Assembly: GCA_020247395.1 (NCBI GenBank)
Contig: JADCJC010000116.1
Coordinates: 1-39,460, forward strand
From: Rhodocyclaceae bacterium
GTDB taxonomy: Bacteria; Pseudomonadota; Gammaproteobacteria; Burkholderiales; Usitatibacteraceae
Direction of reading: 5' to 3'
DNA length: 39,460 bases
Shown here: positions 15,812 to 24,937 of the stretch, in pieces
Numbering within the stretch: position 1 is the first letter of the stretch
How the letters are laid out: the number at the start of each line of letters is the position of its first letter
Program-made: the position numbers and the translations under genes
Notes under the pieces: generated by a model
Told to the model about the DNA's origin: nothing
Database searches by the model: none
Seen by the model: the letters and a program-made list of their open reading frames with translations, nothing else

Positions 15812-15895
15812 AGTACCCCGCAGCAACAGCTTTGCAAGGCTGGCGATCAAGATTCAAGCCCTTGGTCACATGCTGCGGCCCCTTTAGTTGGCTTG

Positions 15896-16462
15896 ATGAA
15901 AGGCTTGGTTTTGGCGACTAAAAGGAAGGCGATTAGCACTCGAACGCGATTCGAGATTTTTAAGAGGGATGGATTTACTTGCCAGTATTGCGGCGGTCAC
16001 CCGCCATCGGCGATTTTGCATGTCGATCACATTGTTCCGGTATCGAAAGGTGGAACCAACACCGTTAGCAATTTGATCACCGCGTGCGCAGCGTGCAATT
16101 TTGGGAAGTCCAATGTTTCGTTAACTTTAGTGCCGCAGAGCTTACGGGAAAAGGCTAAGGAAATTGCCGAACGTGAAAAGCAGTTGAAAGGTTATCGAGA
16201 CGTCTTACAACAGCAGCGCGACCGTATCGAAAGGGATGTATGGCAAGTAGCGAACACCCTTATCGATGACGCTGGCATTAACGGCATTTCGAAGCAGTGG
16301 TTGGAGTCGATTCGAATGTTTAACGAACGCTTGGATTTGGAAGAGGTGATCGATTGCGCTCGGATCGCCAACAGTAAATGTTTTTATTCCGAAAAAAAGA
16401 CGTTCTTGTACTTCTGCGGAGTGTGCTGGAATAGGGTTAAGGAAAAAAATGGCGCGTGCTAG
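15896..16462 (+). CDS. HNH endonuclease (early region)
   Basis: The HNH fold is clear near the N-terminus: RDGFTCQYCGG, LHVDHIVPVSKGG, and NLITACAACNFGKSN, with two Cys pairs for zinc. A helical C-terminal domain of about 100 residues follows (QRDRIERDVWQVANTLIDD). The start is uncertain: ATG 15896 has no ribosome site, whereas TTG 15911 has AAAGG 7 bases upstream and would give LATKRKAISTRTRF. It may be a nicking or homing-type nuclease near the replication genes. Confidence 0.8.
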   Translation: MKGLVLATKRKAISTRTRFEIFKRDGFTCQYCGGHPPSAILHVDHIVPVSKGGTNTVSNLITACAACNFGKSNVSLTLVPQSLREKAKEIAEREKQLKGYRDVLQQQRDRIERDVWQVANTLIDDAGINGISKQWLESIRMFNERLDLEEVIDCARIANSKCFYSEKKTFLYFCGVCWNRVKEKNGAC

Positions 16463-17312
16463 AAATATCAAACCGAGCTTCTTCAAGAATCCAGAACTGG
16501 TTGAGTGCAGCCTTGAGGCGCGCTTGCTGTTTATCGGTCTGTGGACGTTGGCCGACCGAGAAGGATACCTAGAGGATCGCCCTAAGCGGATCAAGATGGA
16601 GCTGTTCCCTGGCGACGATGTGGATGTTAATCGGTGCCTTGATGAACTCGATGAACACGGGCTAATTGATCGGTACACGGTGGGCGAATCTAGGTTTTTG
16701 CACGTGTGCAAATTCCTAAAACACCAGCATCCGCACCATTTGGAGAAGCCTTCCACGATACCAAGGTCTCAGACCGGCCTAAAAGTAAACCTAGATAAGT
16801 CTCAGACAAATCTTAGACAAAACTTAGATAAGACTCAGGCGAATCCGTCTGATTCACTGAATCCTGATTCACTGAATCCTGAATCCCTTAGGAATGAGAG
16901 TGATTTATCAACCACTGTTGGGGTTGTGGATAACTCGTCCCCGTCCTTGGAGGCTCAGGCTTGCATCGAAATTCGCAAAGCTGGCATTGAGCGTGTCAAT
17001 CCATCTCACGCGAAGATGATCGCACTCTGCAAAGCCGGTGCAACACCCGATGAATTCCGCGACGCGGCAATCGAGGCAAAAGGCCGTGGCAAAGCGTCGT
17101 TTGCCTACGTTCTCGCTACCGTCGAAGGCCGAAGGCGAGACGCATCCGAGCTTGGCAACTTAACCACCAAACCCCGCAACCACACCAGAGCAAACGTCCA
17201 TGATGATCGCAAGCGAGCGTATGCAGAGCTCACCGGCCAATCCAAGCCAGAACCAGCCCTCGTTGCAGCGCAGCGACAAGCAATCGAAGGTGCTGCCAAT
17301 CGATTGGATTGA
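16449..17312 (+). CDS. O-like replication initiator
   Basis: 287 residues. The first 100 form a winged-helix DNA-binding domain typical of phage initiators (ARNIKPSFFKNPELVECSLE, LDELDEHGLIDRYTV). A low-complexity linker at about 110-145 (NLDKSQT, NLRQ, DSLNPDSLNPES) is encoded by DNA repeats, as in lambda O, where the iterons lie within the gene. A C-terminal helical domain follows. AAGGA precedes the ATG; the gene overlaps the HNH end by 14 bases and the P-like gene. Confidence 0.75.
   Translation: MARARNIKPSFFKNPELVECSLEARLLFIGLWTLADREGYLEDRPKRIKMELFPGDDVDVNRCLDELDEHGLIDRYTVGESRFLHVCKFLKHQHPHHLEKPSTIPRSQTGLKVNLDKSQTNLRQNLDKTQANPSDSLNPDSLNPESLRNESDLSTTVGVVDNSSPSLEAQACIEIRKAGIERVNPSHAKMIALCKAGATPDEFRDAAIEAKGRGKASFAYVLATVEGRRRDASELGNLTTKPRNHTRANVHDDRKRAYAELTGQSKPEPALVAAQRQAIEGAANRLD
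16787..16933. other. Probable phage replication origin inside the O-like gene
   Basis: Three repeat groups lie here: AAACCTAGATAAGTCTCAG (16787-16805) with a close copy at 16819-16838; a partial copy (16808-16818); and two perfect tandem copies of GATTCACTGAATCCT (16851-16865, 16866-16880). A perfect DnaA box, TGTGGATAA, lies at 16925-16933. The region is relatively A/T-rich. Compare the lambda ori, which lies within O. Confidence 0.65.
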
Positions 17313-17706
17313 GCGGCTTTTTCAGGTGATGGGCGCAACCTACGGCGCTCGGTTTATCGATCTTTGGAAAGACGTTGACCTGACGAAAGTCAAGGCGCAT
17401 TGGGCAGTTGAGTTGGCTGAGTTTCGTGGCGAAACGATTGGTGATGCGCTCAAGATGATGATTTGGCACGGCGGTGATTGGCCGCCAACATTGCCGACGT
17501 TCATCGGCTTTTGCGAAGAGGCGCGCAAGGCTAACCCGCGCCCCGTCACCAACCCGCTTATTGGCACAATGGTTGGCGGTTCTGAAAAGTGCGATCCGAA
17601 TGCGCCGGAAGTGGTGGAAGCGCGAGCGCGTTGCATGGCAACCGCGCGGCGTTTGGGCATGCTGAAGCTGGTGGGTCAAACGGTCAACGGCGATGCAGCG
17701 CAATGA
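17200..17706 (+). CDS. P-like helicase loader
   Basis: Resembles lambda/P22-type gpP: PIDWIERLFQVMGATYGARF, then DLWKDVDLTKVKAHWAVELA and GDWPPTLPTFIGFCEEAR. Such proteins recruit the host DnaB helicase to the initiator-bound origin. 168 residues from the longest opening; an internal ATG at 17221 is equally possible. It overlaps the O-like gene by about 113 bases, a translational coupling common for O/P pairs. Confidence 0.75.
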   Translation: MMIASERMQSSPANPSQNQPSLQRSDKQSKVLPIDWIERLFQVMGATYGARFIDLWKDVDLTKVKAHWAVELAEFRGETIGDALKMMIWHGGDWPPTLPTFIGFCEEARKANPRPVTNPLIGTMVGGSEKCDPNAPEVVEARARCMATARRLGMLKLVGQTVNGDAAQ

Positions 17707-18028
17707 ATACCAGCGGCTCTACGCTACCGCGCACTGGAAGCGATTACGTGCGCTGCATCTGTCCGGCGATCCTCTTTGCGCCATTTGCAAGCAACAGGGC
17801 TATCGCACCGTCGCAACCGTCGTCGACCACATCAAGGCGCATCGAGGCGACACGTCGCTGTTCTACGATTCGGAGAACCTGCAATCGCTTTGCAAGCTGC
17901 ATCACGACAGCGTCAAGCAGGCCGAAGAGAAGGGCGGCGTCGTGCGTGGCTGCACGAAAGATGGGCTGCCGCTTGACCCGTCACATCGATGGGGAGGGGG
18001 CGTCGAAAGTCTGGACAGTGGGCGCTAA
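17693..18028 (+). CDS. HNH endonuclease next to terminase
   Basis: 111 residues: HWKRLRALHLSGDPLCAICK, VVDHIKAHRGD and NLQSLCKLHHDSVK give the HNH core with its zinc Cys. It sits just before the terminase genes, as HK97 gp74-type HNH proteins do, where they assist TerL in cos cleavage. The start ATG overlaps the P-like gene end by 14 bases. The last 20 residues (GGGVESL) match the usual end of this group. Confidence 0.88.
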   Translation: MQRNEYQRLYATAHWKRLRALHLSGDPLCAICKQQGYRTVATVVDHIKAHRGDTSLFYDSENLQSLCKLHHDSVKQAEEKGGVVRGCTKDGLPLDPSHRWGGGVESLDSGR

Positions 18029-18087
18029 CATCGAACGTGGGCAGTCGTTTTTAGAAATCTGATTTTAGGTTTAGGGGGTTTTACAAC

Positions 18088-18558
18088 ATGAAGGGCAGAA
18101 AACCAATACCGACGCACTTGCACATCGTAAGCGGCTCGAAGAACGGAAAAGGCCGGACACGTGAGCCTAAGCCGGTGGGCGATCTTGCGGAGCATCCAGA
18201 CTTTTTCAGCGAGTCGCAACGCGAGGTGTGGAATTACGCGATTGCCAATGCTCCGAAGGGATTGTTGAAAAAGCTAGATCGAGACGTGTTGGCAGTGTGG
18301 GTGGTGTCGCGTGACATCTGGCAGAAGGCGATCATTGCGCAGGCTGAACTTGATAAGCTGGTTGCACTTCCGCTGACACAGGTGACGCCAAATGGCATGA
18401 ACCAGCAATCTGCATACGTTGGCATCATCAATAAACAGGCCGTCATTATGATGAAGGCCGCAAGCGAAATGGGCTTCACCCCCAGCTCCCGCGCTCGCGT
18501 TTCGATAGACCCAAATGCCGACGACGAAGACGACCTCGAAAAAGCGCTCGCCGGTTGA
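18088..18558 (+). CDS. Terminase small subunit (P27 family)
   Basis: Recognises phage DNA and guides TerL to the packaging site. 156 residues: MKGRKPIPTHLHIVSGSKNG, then EHPDFFSESQREVWNYAI, and a helical C-terminal part with GFTPSSRARV, hallmarks of the P27 family. A G-rich ribosome site region (AGGGGG) lies upstream. It overlaps TerL by 44 bases. Confidence 0.9.
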   Translation: MKGRKPIPTHLHIVSGSKNGKGRTREPKPVGDLAEHPDFFSESQREVWNYAIANAPKGLLKKLDRDVLAVWVVSRDIWQKAIIAQAELDKLVALPLTQVTPNGMNQQSAYVGIINKQAVIMMKAASEMGFTPSSRARVSIDPNADDEDDLEKALAG

Positions 18559-20266
18559 CCGTGCGACGGACTATGCCGAACAAGTCGCCGCTGGAAAGAT
18601 CATTGCAGGGCCAAGTGTTCGAGCGGCTTGTTCTCGGCACTTGGCCGACCTCAAGCGGCCGGCGAAAGACCGACTCGTTTGGTCGCTCGATCACGCCGGC
18701 CGCGTTTACCGATTCTTTGAAAACGTACTCCGGCTCAACGGCGGCGAGCACGAGGGTGCGCCGTTCAAGCTGCAACCGTGCCAAGCGTTTATCCTGGGCA
18801 ACTTGTTCGGCTGGCGTAACGCCGATTTAAGCCGTCGTTTTCAGACGGCCTATATCGAGATGGCAAAGGGGAACGGAAAATCGCCCCTAGCGGCTGGAAT
18901 TGGGCTGTATGGCCTAATTGCAGACGACGAACCCCGGGCTGAAATCTACGCTGCCGCCACAAAAAAAGAGCAGGCGCAAATTCTGTTTCGTGATGCCGTG
19001 GCGATGGTGGAACTCTCGCCGCTGCTGTCGGCGCAGATTGCCAAGTCAGGAGGCACACCCGTCTGGAACTTGGGACATCGAAAATCTGGCTCATGGTTTC
19101 GGCCGATTTCTGCCGACGACGGTCAATCCGGCCCGCGCCCGCACATTGCGCTGGTAGATGAGGTACACGAGCATAAGAACGCGCTGGTGATCGACATGCT
19201 CCGCGCCGGTTTCAAAGGGCGCAGCAATCCCATGATCGTGGAAATCACCAACAGTGGCGTAGACCGCACAACCGTGTGCTACCAGCATCACGAATACACA
19301 AAGCGCGTTGTGACTGGCCAAGTCAAAAACGATACGTGGTTTGGATTTATTACCGACCTCGATGAGGGCGATGACCCATTTGAAGATGAATCGTGCTGGG
19401 CAAAGGCCAATCCGCTGCTAGGTGTATCGGTCACACTCAAGTATTTGCGCGGCCAAGTCGGCGAAGCCAAGGGCATGCCTGCGAAGGCTTCCATCGTGCG
19501 CCGATTGAATTTTTGCCAGTGGGTTGACGCTGAAAACCCGTGGATTGACGGCGACATCTGGCGAAGGGCCGAGATTGAGCCGGAATACTTTGAGCCGCCC
19601 GATGTAGAACCGGTTGGCGCGATTGACCTGTCAGGCACCAAGGATTTAACCGCGCTGTCGCTGGTGTGGCGCGACGGGGACAAATTCGCCGGAAAAGTCT
19701 ATTTTTGGACTCCCGCCGATACCCTGATCGAGCGAGCCAAAACCGACCGCGTGCCGTATGACGTGTGGGTCAACGAAGAGCACGTGATTGCCACGCCTGG
19801 GCGAGCCGTGGACTTTGCCTACGTTGCCCAAGCGCTTGCCGATATTCAGCAAGAAACCGGGCTGCGTCGCGTCGCGTTTGACGCGTACAAGATCAAGTAT
19901 CTCGAAAAAGAGCTTGACGCTATTGGTTGCGAAATAGAGCTGGTTCCCCACGGCCAGGGCTTCTACAAATCAGCGGCCTACAAGGACAAAGACGGGAACG
20001 CCAAGCCGGGCGGATTGTGGATGCCGCACAGCATCGCGGAGACGGAACGGCTGTTATCAATGGGGGCACTCACAGTCTGTAAAAACCCAGCATTAACATT
20101 TGCCGCCGCGTCTGCGGTCACCGAAATGGACGCTCAAGAAAACCGCCGATTCACCAAACGCAACTCCAAAGGGCGCATCGACGGATTGGTTGCCCTTGTG
20201 ATGGCGGTGGGCTTGGCGCTCGAAGGTGCCGACAAGGAAGCCGAACCGGGGATTATTGTGCTATGA
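18515..20266 (+). CDS. Terminase large subunit
   Basis: Motor ATPase and nuclease that packages DNA into the prohead. 583 residues. The ATPase has a deviant Walker A (KGNGKS near residue 120) and a Walker B (IALVDEVHE near 210). The C-terminal RNase H-like nuclease has DLSGTKDLTAL and FDAYKIKYLEKEL. Length is normal. It is followed by the portal gene with an ATGA overlap. Confidence 0.95.
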   Translation: MPTTKTTSKKRSPVDRATDYAEQVAAGKIIAGPSVRAACSRHLADLKRPAKDRLVWSLDHAGRVYRFFENVLRLNGGEHEGAPFKLQPCQAFILGNLFGWRNADLSRRFQTAYIEMAKGNGKSPLAAGIGLYGLIADDEPRAEIYAAATKKEQAQILFRDAVAMVELSPLLSAQIAKSGGTPVWNLGHRKSGSWFRPISADDGQSGPRPHIALVDEVHEHKNALVIDMLRAGFKGRSNPMIVEITNSGVDRTTVCYQHHEYTKRVVTGQVKNDTWFGFITDLDEGDDPFEDESCWAKANPLLGVSVTLKYLRGQVGEAKGMPAKASIVRRLNFCQWVDAENPWIDGDIWRRAEIEPEYFEPPDVEPVGAIDLSGTKDLTALSLVWRDGDKFAGKVYFWTPADTLIERAKTDRVPYDVWVNEEHVIATPGRAVDFAYVAQALADIQQETGLRRVAFDAYKIKYLEKELDAIGCEIELVPHGQGFYKSAAYKDKDGNAKPGGLWMPHSIAETERLLSMGALTVCKNPALTFAAASAVTEMDAQENRRFTKRNSKGRIDGLVALVMAVGLALEGADKEAEPGIIVL

Positions 20267-21567
20267 AGCAAGCCGCAAATTGGTACAACAAGGAGCGCGT
20301 GAGTCAATCCGGCTCAGTGATTCTGAACGCGTGGCGTGAGCAAAGGCAGGCGCTGCGCAACGACAACGCAATCACGACCAACAAAACGCTGCAAGAGCTT
20401 TCCGATATGTACGGATGGCAAACCAGTTACGCGGGCGTAGCGGTCAACGAATCGACCGCCATGGCTGTGTCTGCCGTATACGCGTGTGTTGCGCTCATCG
20501 GCGGAGCTATTGCAAGCTGTTCGCTGCCAATCTACGAGCGCACGACGGACAATCGGAAACGTGTCGATCATCCCGTATGGTGGCTGCTGAACGAGCGCCC
20601 AAATCCAAACATGAGCGCAGCGACGATGTACGAGTACATCGCAGCGTCTATCTTGCTTCACGGCGATGCGTTTGTCGAGATTCAGCGCCGCCCCAACAGT
20701 GCTGAGATTCGCGGGCTATGGCCTTACCATCCGAGTCGCGTTGAGGTTACGCAGTCGTCTATTGATCGTCAGCTTTACTATCGGATTACAGACGAAAACG
20801 GGAATCAGCGCACGTTGTCCGGTATCGACATGCTGCACTTCCCGTCGGTCGGTTTTGACGGCAAACGCTCGATGTCGGTTGTCCAGCACGCCGCCAGACA
20901 AGGCATAGGCACCGCGCTTGCGGCAGAAGAATACAGCGCCCGATTTTTTGGCAACGGCGCGCGGCCCGATATGGTGCTTAAGGCCGAAGGCAAACTCAGT
21001 GACGAATCCATCAAGACGCTTCGCACGACGTGGGCACAACGACACCAAGGCGCGTCGAACTCGCACCTTCCCGCCATTCTGACTGGCGGCTTATCGCTTG
21101 AGAAAATCACAATGACTTCTGAAGATGCGCAGCTTATTGCGACGAGAGGTTTTCAGGTTGAGGATATTTGCCGATTCTTCGGCGTCCCACCGCATATGAT
21201 TGGGCACACCGAGAAAACATCCTCGTGGGGTTCCGGCGTCGAAAACATGGGACGCGGGTTTGTGAAATTCGCGCTGTCGCGCCATCTTGGCAAAATTGAG
21301 CAAGAAATCAATTACAAATTCTGGCCGTTGCGTGAGCGATTCTTTGCCGAGTTCAACGTGGCGGCGCTTGAGCGTGGCGACCTGAAATCCGAAAACGAAG
21401 CGCTCCGCGTTGCGCTAGGCCGCGCGGGTGAAGATGCTTGGATGACCATCAACGAAGTTCGCAAGATCAAGAATCTCCCGCCAATCGACGGCGGGGACGA
21501 TATTAAGAAGGCAACGGCGTTGCCCGCGCCGTCTGACCCTGCCGAGCCGGACCCGCTGCCAGCATAG
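20263..21567 (+). CDS. Portal protein (HK97 family)
   Basis: 434 residues forming the dodecameric ring for DNA entry at one capsid vertex. Visible family segments are VSAVYACVALIGGAIASCSL, HPVWWLLNERPNPNMSA, LHGDAFVEIQR and FFGVPPHMIG, typical of HK97 gp3-like portals. The start overlaps the TerL stop (ATGA). It is followed by the protease. Confidence 0.95.
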   Translation: MKQAANWYNKERVSQSGSVILNAWREQRQALRNDNAITTNKTLQELSDMYGWQTSYAGVAVNESTAMAVSAVYACVALIGGAIASCSLPIYERTTDNRKRVDHPVWWLLNERPNPNMSAATMYEYIAASILLHGDAFVEIQRRPNSAEIRGLWPYHPSRVEVTQSSIDRQLYYRITDENGNQRTLSGIDMLHFPSVGFDGKRSMSVVQHAARQGIGTALAAEEYSARFFGNGARPDMVLKAEGKLSDESIKTLRTTWAQRHQGASNSHLPAILTGGLSLEKITMTSEDAQLIATRGFQVEDICRFFGVPPHMIGHTEKTSSWGSGVENMGRGFVKFALSRHLGKIEQEINYKFWPLRERFFAEFNVAALERGDLKSENEALRVALGRAGEDAWMTINEVRKIKNLPPIDGGDDIKKATALPAPSDPAEPDPLPA

Positions 21568-21633
21568 TCTGTCGTTATCAAGCGCCAACCGCGCGCCGCG
21601 ATAGTCTGCCCATCAAGTCAACTGGTGGCGGCA

Positions 21634-22389
21634 ATGCCGAAACAATTACTTAAGCTGTTGATGGACAACCGTGGCGAGCGTAAGCCGCTTGTTGCGCAAG
21701 TCAGCGACGACGAAGAGACCCTGTATATCTATGACGCCATTGTCTCGACGGCAGTTGAGGCCGACTGGTTCGGCGGCGTATCCGCACAAGAGTTGGTGCC
21801 GTTAATCCGGCAGTCCAAGTCGCCCAAGTTGGCGCTCCGAATCAACAGCGGCGGCGGCGACGTGTTCGCCGCACAAGCCATCGCGCAAGCCATCCGAGAC
21901 TTTGAAGGCGACGTCACTGTCTATGTTGACGGCACCTGTGCCAGCGCGGCCACCGTTATTGCGTGCGCCGCCGACAAGATCGTGATGGCGTCCGGTGGGC
22001 TATGGATGGTGCATCGCGTTTGGACGATGGCGATGGGAAACACCAACGACTTTCTCGAAATGGCCGACCTGCTAGACAAGGCCGACGGGCTGATTGCGCA
22101 AGCATATGCGGCCAAAACTGGCGCAAACGCGGACGCAATGCTCGGCCTGATGGACGCTGAAACGTGGATGACGGCAGAAGAGGCATTAAGCGCCAAATTT
22201 ATTGACGAGGTTTCGCCCGTTATCAAAGCCCAAGTCAACAAATGGAACCTCTCGGCTTATGCAAACGCGCCGGAACCAAAAGCGGAACCGACGCCAGAGC
22301 CGAAGCCAACAGCGGACGAAGTATCAAGCGAAAGGCAGCAGTTTCTTTCCCGCCGCACACGAATTATCAACGCGCAAGCGAATCACTAG
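21634..22389 (+). CDS. ClpP-like prohead protease
   Basis: Cleaves the capsid N-terminal scaffold during maturation. 251 residues from ATG 21634. The S14 fold shows INSGGGDVFAAQAIAQAI, the catalytic Ser in CASAAT (about residue 104) and His in MVHRVW (about 127). The C-terminal Pro/Glu-rich tail is probably removed in assembly. GTG 21625 is a weaker alternative start. The arrangement portal-protease-capsid is that of HK97. Confidence 0.92.
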   Translation: MPKQLLKLLMDNRGERKPLVAQVSDDEETLYIYDAIVSTAVEADWFGGVSAQELVPLIRQSKSPKLALRINSGGGDVFAAQAIAQAIRDFEGDVTVYVDGTCASAATVIACAADKIVMASGGLWMVHRVWTMAMGNTNDFLEMADLLDKADGLIAQAYAAKTGANADAMLGLMDAETWMTAEEALSAKFIDEVSPVIKAQVNKWNLSAYANAPEPKAEPTPEPKPTADEVSSERQQFLSRRTRIINAQANH

Positions 22390-22398
22390 GAGCCAAGA

Positions 22399-23664
22399 AT
22401 GTCAGCAAAATTAATTCAACTCAGAGCGCAGCGCGACGCGAAAGCGAAAGAAGCGCACGCGATTAACAACAAGTATTCTGCCGATGTTCGCATGACCGGC
22501 GCAGATGCCAGTGCGCTAGACGCGCTGTTGAATGAAGTCGAATCCATCGACGCTGAAATTGCCCGTGAAAATCGCTTGGTCGCGGCAGCATTTGACGGCG
22601 ACGAGGCTGCACAACAAGATATTGCGCTCAACGCCGCTGTTCAAGCCGGTCGCGGCAATAGCCAGTCTGATGAATCGCGTGCAATGCGCGCATTCTTGTC
22701 AGGCGGCATTGCGCACATGCAAGCTGAAGACCGCGCACGCATGGCCGCGCGTCAGACCCCGGACATTCGCAACGCGATGTCCACTACCACGAACTCGGAA
22801 GGTGGCTTCACGGTTGCGATTGAGTACTATCGTGAGCTTGAAATCGCCATGAAAGCGTATGGCGGAATGCGGCAGGCCGCCAAAGTCATCCGCACCGCAA
22901 CCGGCGCGACAATGAACTTCCCAACCACCGATCCAACCGCAGAAGAAGGCGAGATCGTTGGTCAGAACACCACCGCTACGCTGGGCGAGACGACCTTTGC
23001 AAATATTGCACTGGACGTGTACAAGTATTCGTCAAAGCGTATCGCGCTGCCGTTTGAATTAATCCAAGACTCCTTCATCGACATCGAGTCGTATGTCCGC
23101 ACGTTGCTTGCGATGCGCCTAGGCCGGATTACCAACAAGCACTACCAAATCGGCACCGGCACTGGTCAGCCGCGCGGCTTGTCTGTCGCAGCGACGACGG
23201 GTCGCACGGGCACGTCAGGCCAAACGACCAGCGTCACTTATGATGACTTGGTTTTCTTGGAGCACTCAGTTGACCCTGTGTACCGCGCGATGCCCGACTG
23301 CGGCTACATCATGAACGACGCCACGCTTGGTGCGATTCGTCGCATCAAAGATACGCAAGGCCGTCCGATCTTTGTGCCGGGCTACGAAGTCGGCGTTCAC
23401 GGCGGCGCGCCAGATCGCTTGTTGGGTCGTCCAATCACTATCGACCAGTACATGCCAGTGATGGCTGCAAACGCCAAGTCAATCGGCTTTGGTCACCTAT
23501 CGCAATACGTCATTCGTGACGTAATGGACCTGACTCTGTTCCGGATGACCGACAGCGCATTTACGCTGCTAGGTCAAGTCGGTTTCGTCGCGTTCATGCG
23601 CACGGGTGGCAACTTTATCGACGTCGGCGGTGCTGTGAAGTTCTACGCCAACAGCGCAACTTAA
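22399..23664 (+). CDS. Major capsid protein (HK97 fold)
   Basis: 421 residues. The first 115 or so form the coiled-coil delta/scaffold domain (QLRAQRDAKAKEAHAINNK). The HK97 core starts near the NSEGGFTVAIEYYRELEI segment and includes ATGATMNFPTTDPTAEEGE and SKRIALPFELIQDSFIDIES. A matching protease gene lies immediately upstream, so the delta domain is presumably cut off. The ATG follows an AGGAGCC site. Confidence 0.95.
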   Translation: MSAKLIQLRAQRDAKAKEAHAINNKYSADVRMTGADASALDALLNEVESIDAEIARENRLVAAAFDGDEAAQQDIALNAAVQAGRGNSQSDESRAMRAFLSGGIAHMQAEDRARMAARQTPDIRNAMSTTTNSEGGFTVAIEYYRELEIAMKAYGGMRQAAKVIRTATGATMNFPTTDPTAEEGEIVGQNTTATLGETTFANIALDVYKYSSKRIALPFELIQDSFIDIESYVRTLLAMRLGRITNKHYQIGTGTGQPRGLSVAATTGRTGTSGQTTSVTYDDLVFLEHSVDPVYRAMPDCGYIMNDATLGAIRRIKDTQGRPIFVPGYEVGVHGGAPDRLLGRPITIDQYMPVMAANAKSIGFGHLSQYVIRDVMDLTLFRMTDSAFTLLGQVGFVAFMRTGGNFIDVGGAVKFYANSAT

Positions 23665-23676
23665 TAGGGGGTTGCG

Positions 23677-23868
23677 ATGGCGAAAGATCAAAAGAAAGAT
23701 GCTGTCGAAGTCGTGCTGCTTTCGGATTGCGTAGCAGGCAAACATGGCGAAATTCTCGTCGTGTCGGTCGCAGTCGCAGAATCGTTGAAGGCAAACGGGT
23801 TTGCAGATGATTCTGACGGCGCAGTTGAATACGCAAAGTCATTAGCTTCGGAACCCGCACAAGCATAG
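23677..23868 (+). CDS. Small capsid-region protein, unknown
   Basis: 63 residues, starting MAKDQKKDAVEVVLLSDCVA, 12 bases after the capsid gene and followed by a terminator. It looks like one beta-rich domain (EVVLLSDCV, HGEILVVSVAVAESLKANG). It could be a capsid accessory or connector-neighbour protein, but the sequence gives no decisive motif. Confidence 0.65.
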   Translation: MAKDQKKDAVEVVLLSDCVAGKHGEILVVSVAVAESLKANGFADDSDGAVEYAKSLASEPAQA

Positions 23869-23883
23869 ACAAAGACGCTTGAG

Positions 23884-23918
23884 AAAAAGCCCCGCGCCTA
23901 AATGGTCGGGGCTTTTTT
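23884..23918 (+). terminator. Terminator after the capsid module
   Basis: AAAAAGCCCCG/CGGGGCTTTTTT with a 12-nt loop. It separates the head genes from the connector genes and probably tunes capsid transcript levels. Confidence 0.88.
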
Positions 23919-24026
23919 ATTGTGCAGCGAAGAATGCGCAGCACTGTTATCCGAATCGAGCGCGCGCCATCTATAAATGCAGAGCGTCAACCCCTTAGCG
24001 GTTGCGCATGACGCGAGAGAAAACGA

Positions 24027-24602
24027 ATGACGACCTTTCTAATTACTGCGCCTGCAACTGAGCCGGCCACGCTTGATGAAGTGAAGCTGCATATTCGGCA
24101 AGATTCGAGCATCGGCGCGCTTGAAGACGCTTTACTTAATCGCTTGATTAAGAGCGCGCGACAACGCGCGGAGCACATGACCTCGCGCGCATTTATTACT
24201 CAAACGTGGGGCGTGAGGCTTGATGCGTTTCCGACGCTAATCGAGCTAGTGCGCTCTCCGGTCATTTCAATTACGGACGTCAAGTATCTTGACTCTACCG
24301 GCGTCGAGCAAACCATAAACGCAGCCGACTATATTCTCGATAATTTTGGAACGACCGGCTTTATCGCGCCTGCTTACGGCAAATCGTGGCCATCAACTTA
24401 TCAGCAGATCAACGCCGTTCGAGTTCAATACGTCGCGGGGTACGGCGCTGCGGCAGCGGTGCCTGAGTGCGTTAAAGACTGGATGCTTCTAGTTATTGAA
24501 GACGCTTACCGCAATCGAGGGGCGACGGTCGACGCGACGATTAAGCCGCATCCGTTCTTGGATTCGATTCTCGACCCGATTACTGTGCAAAGGATTGGAT
24601 AG
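24027..24602 (+). CDS. Head-tail connector (gp6-like)
   Basis: 191 residues resembling HK97 gp6/phiE125 gp8-type adaptors: PATLDEVKLHIRQDSSIGAL, LIKSARQRAEHMTSRAFITQ, and INAVRVQYVAGYG. It forms the ring beneath the portal. The gene is preceded by a 108-base spacer after the terminator, in which I see no gene. Confidence 0.88.
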   Translation: MTTFLITAPATEPATLDEVKLHIRQDSSIGALEDALLNRLIKSARQRAEHMTSRAFITQTWGVRLDAFPTLIELVRSPVISITDVKYLDSTGVEQTINAADYILDNFGTTGFIAPAYGKSWPSTYQQINAVRVQYVAGYGAAAAVPECVKDWMLLVIEDAYRNRGATVDATIKPHPFLDSILDPITVQRIG

Positions 24603-24937
24603 TGAACGTGCCTGCCGGAAGGCTCGACAAGCGCATTAGCATTCGCTCGCAGTCGGCGTCACGCGATGCGCTGAACCAAAAAATTCTGACATGGACTGAG
24701 ATTGCAAACGGCGCTGTGTGGGCGCACGTTGCGCCGGTTCGTGCTTCCGAGAGCTTCGCCGCGCTCGCAAATCAACAGAAGCTGTCGCATCGAGTCACGA
24801 TTCGCTACCGCAGCGACGTCACGCCGGACATGAGACTTTTTTACGGTGCGCGACAACTTGCGATTACCGGCATACGCAACCCTGACGAGCGCGGGGAATA
24901 TCTCGAAATTACTTGCATCGAGGGGAATCATGTCTGA
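24602..24937 (+). CDS. Head closure protein
   Basis: 111 residues, from a GTG that shares a base with the preceding TAG. The head-tail joining (SPP1 gp16-like) pattern is present: AGRLDKRISIRSQSASRDAL, WAHVAPVRASESFAA, then VTIRYRSDVTPDMRLFYGAR. It closes the DNA channel after packaging. Confidence 0.85.
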   Translation: MNVPAGRLDKRISIRSQSASRDALNQKILTWTEIANGAVWAHVAPVRASESFAALANQQKLSHRVTIRYRSDVTPDMRLFYGARQLAITGIRNPDERGEYLEITCIEGNHV

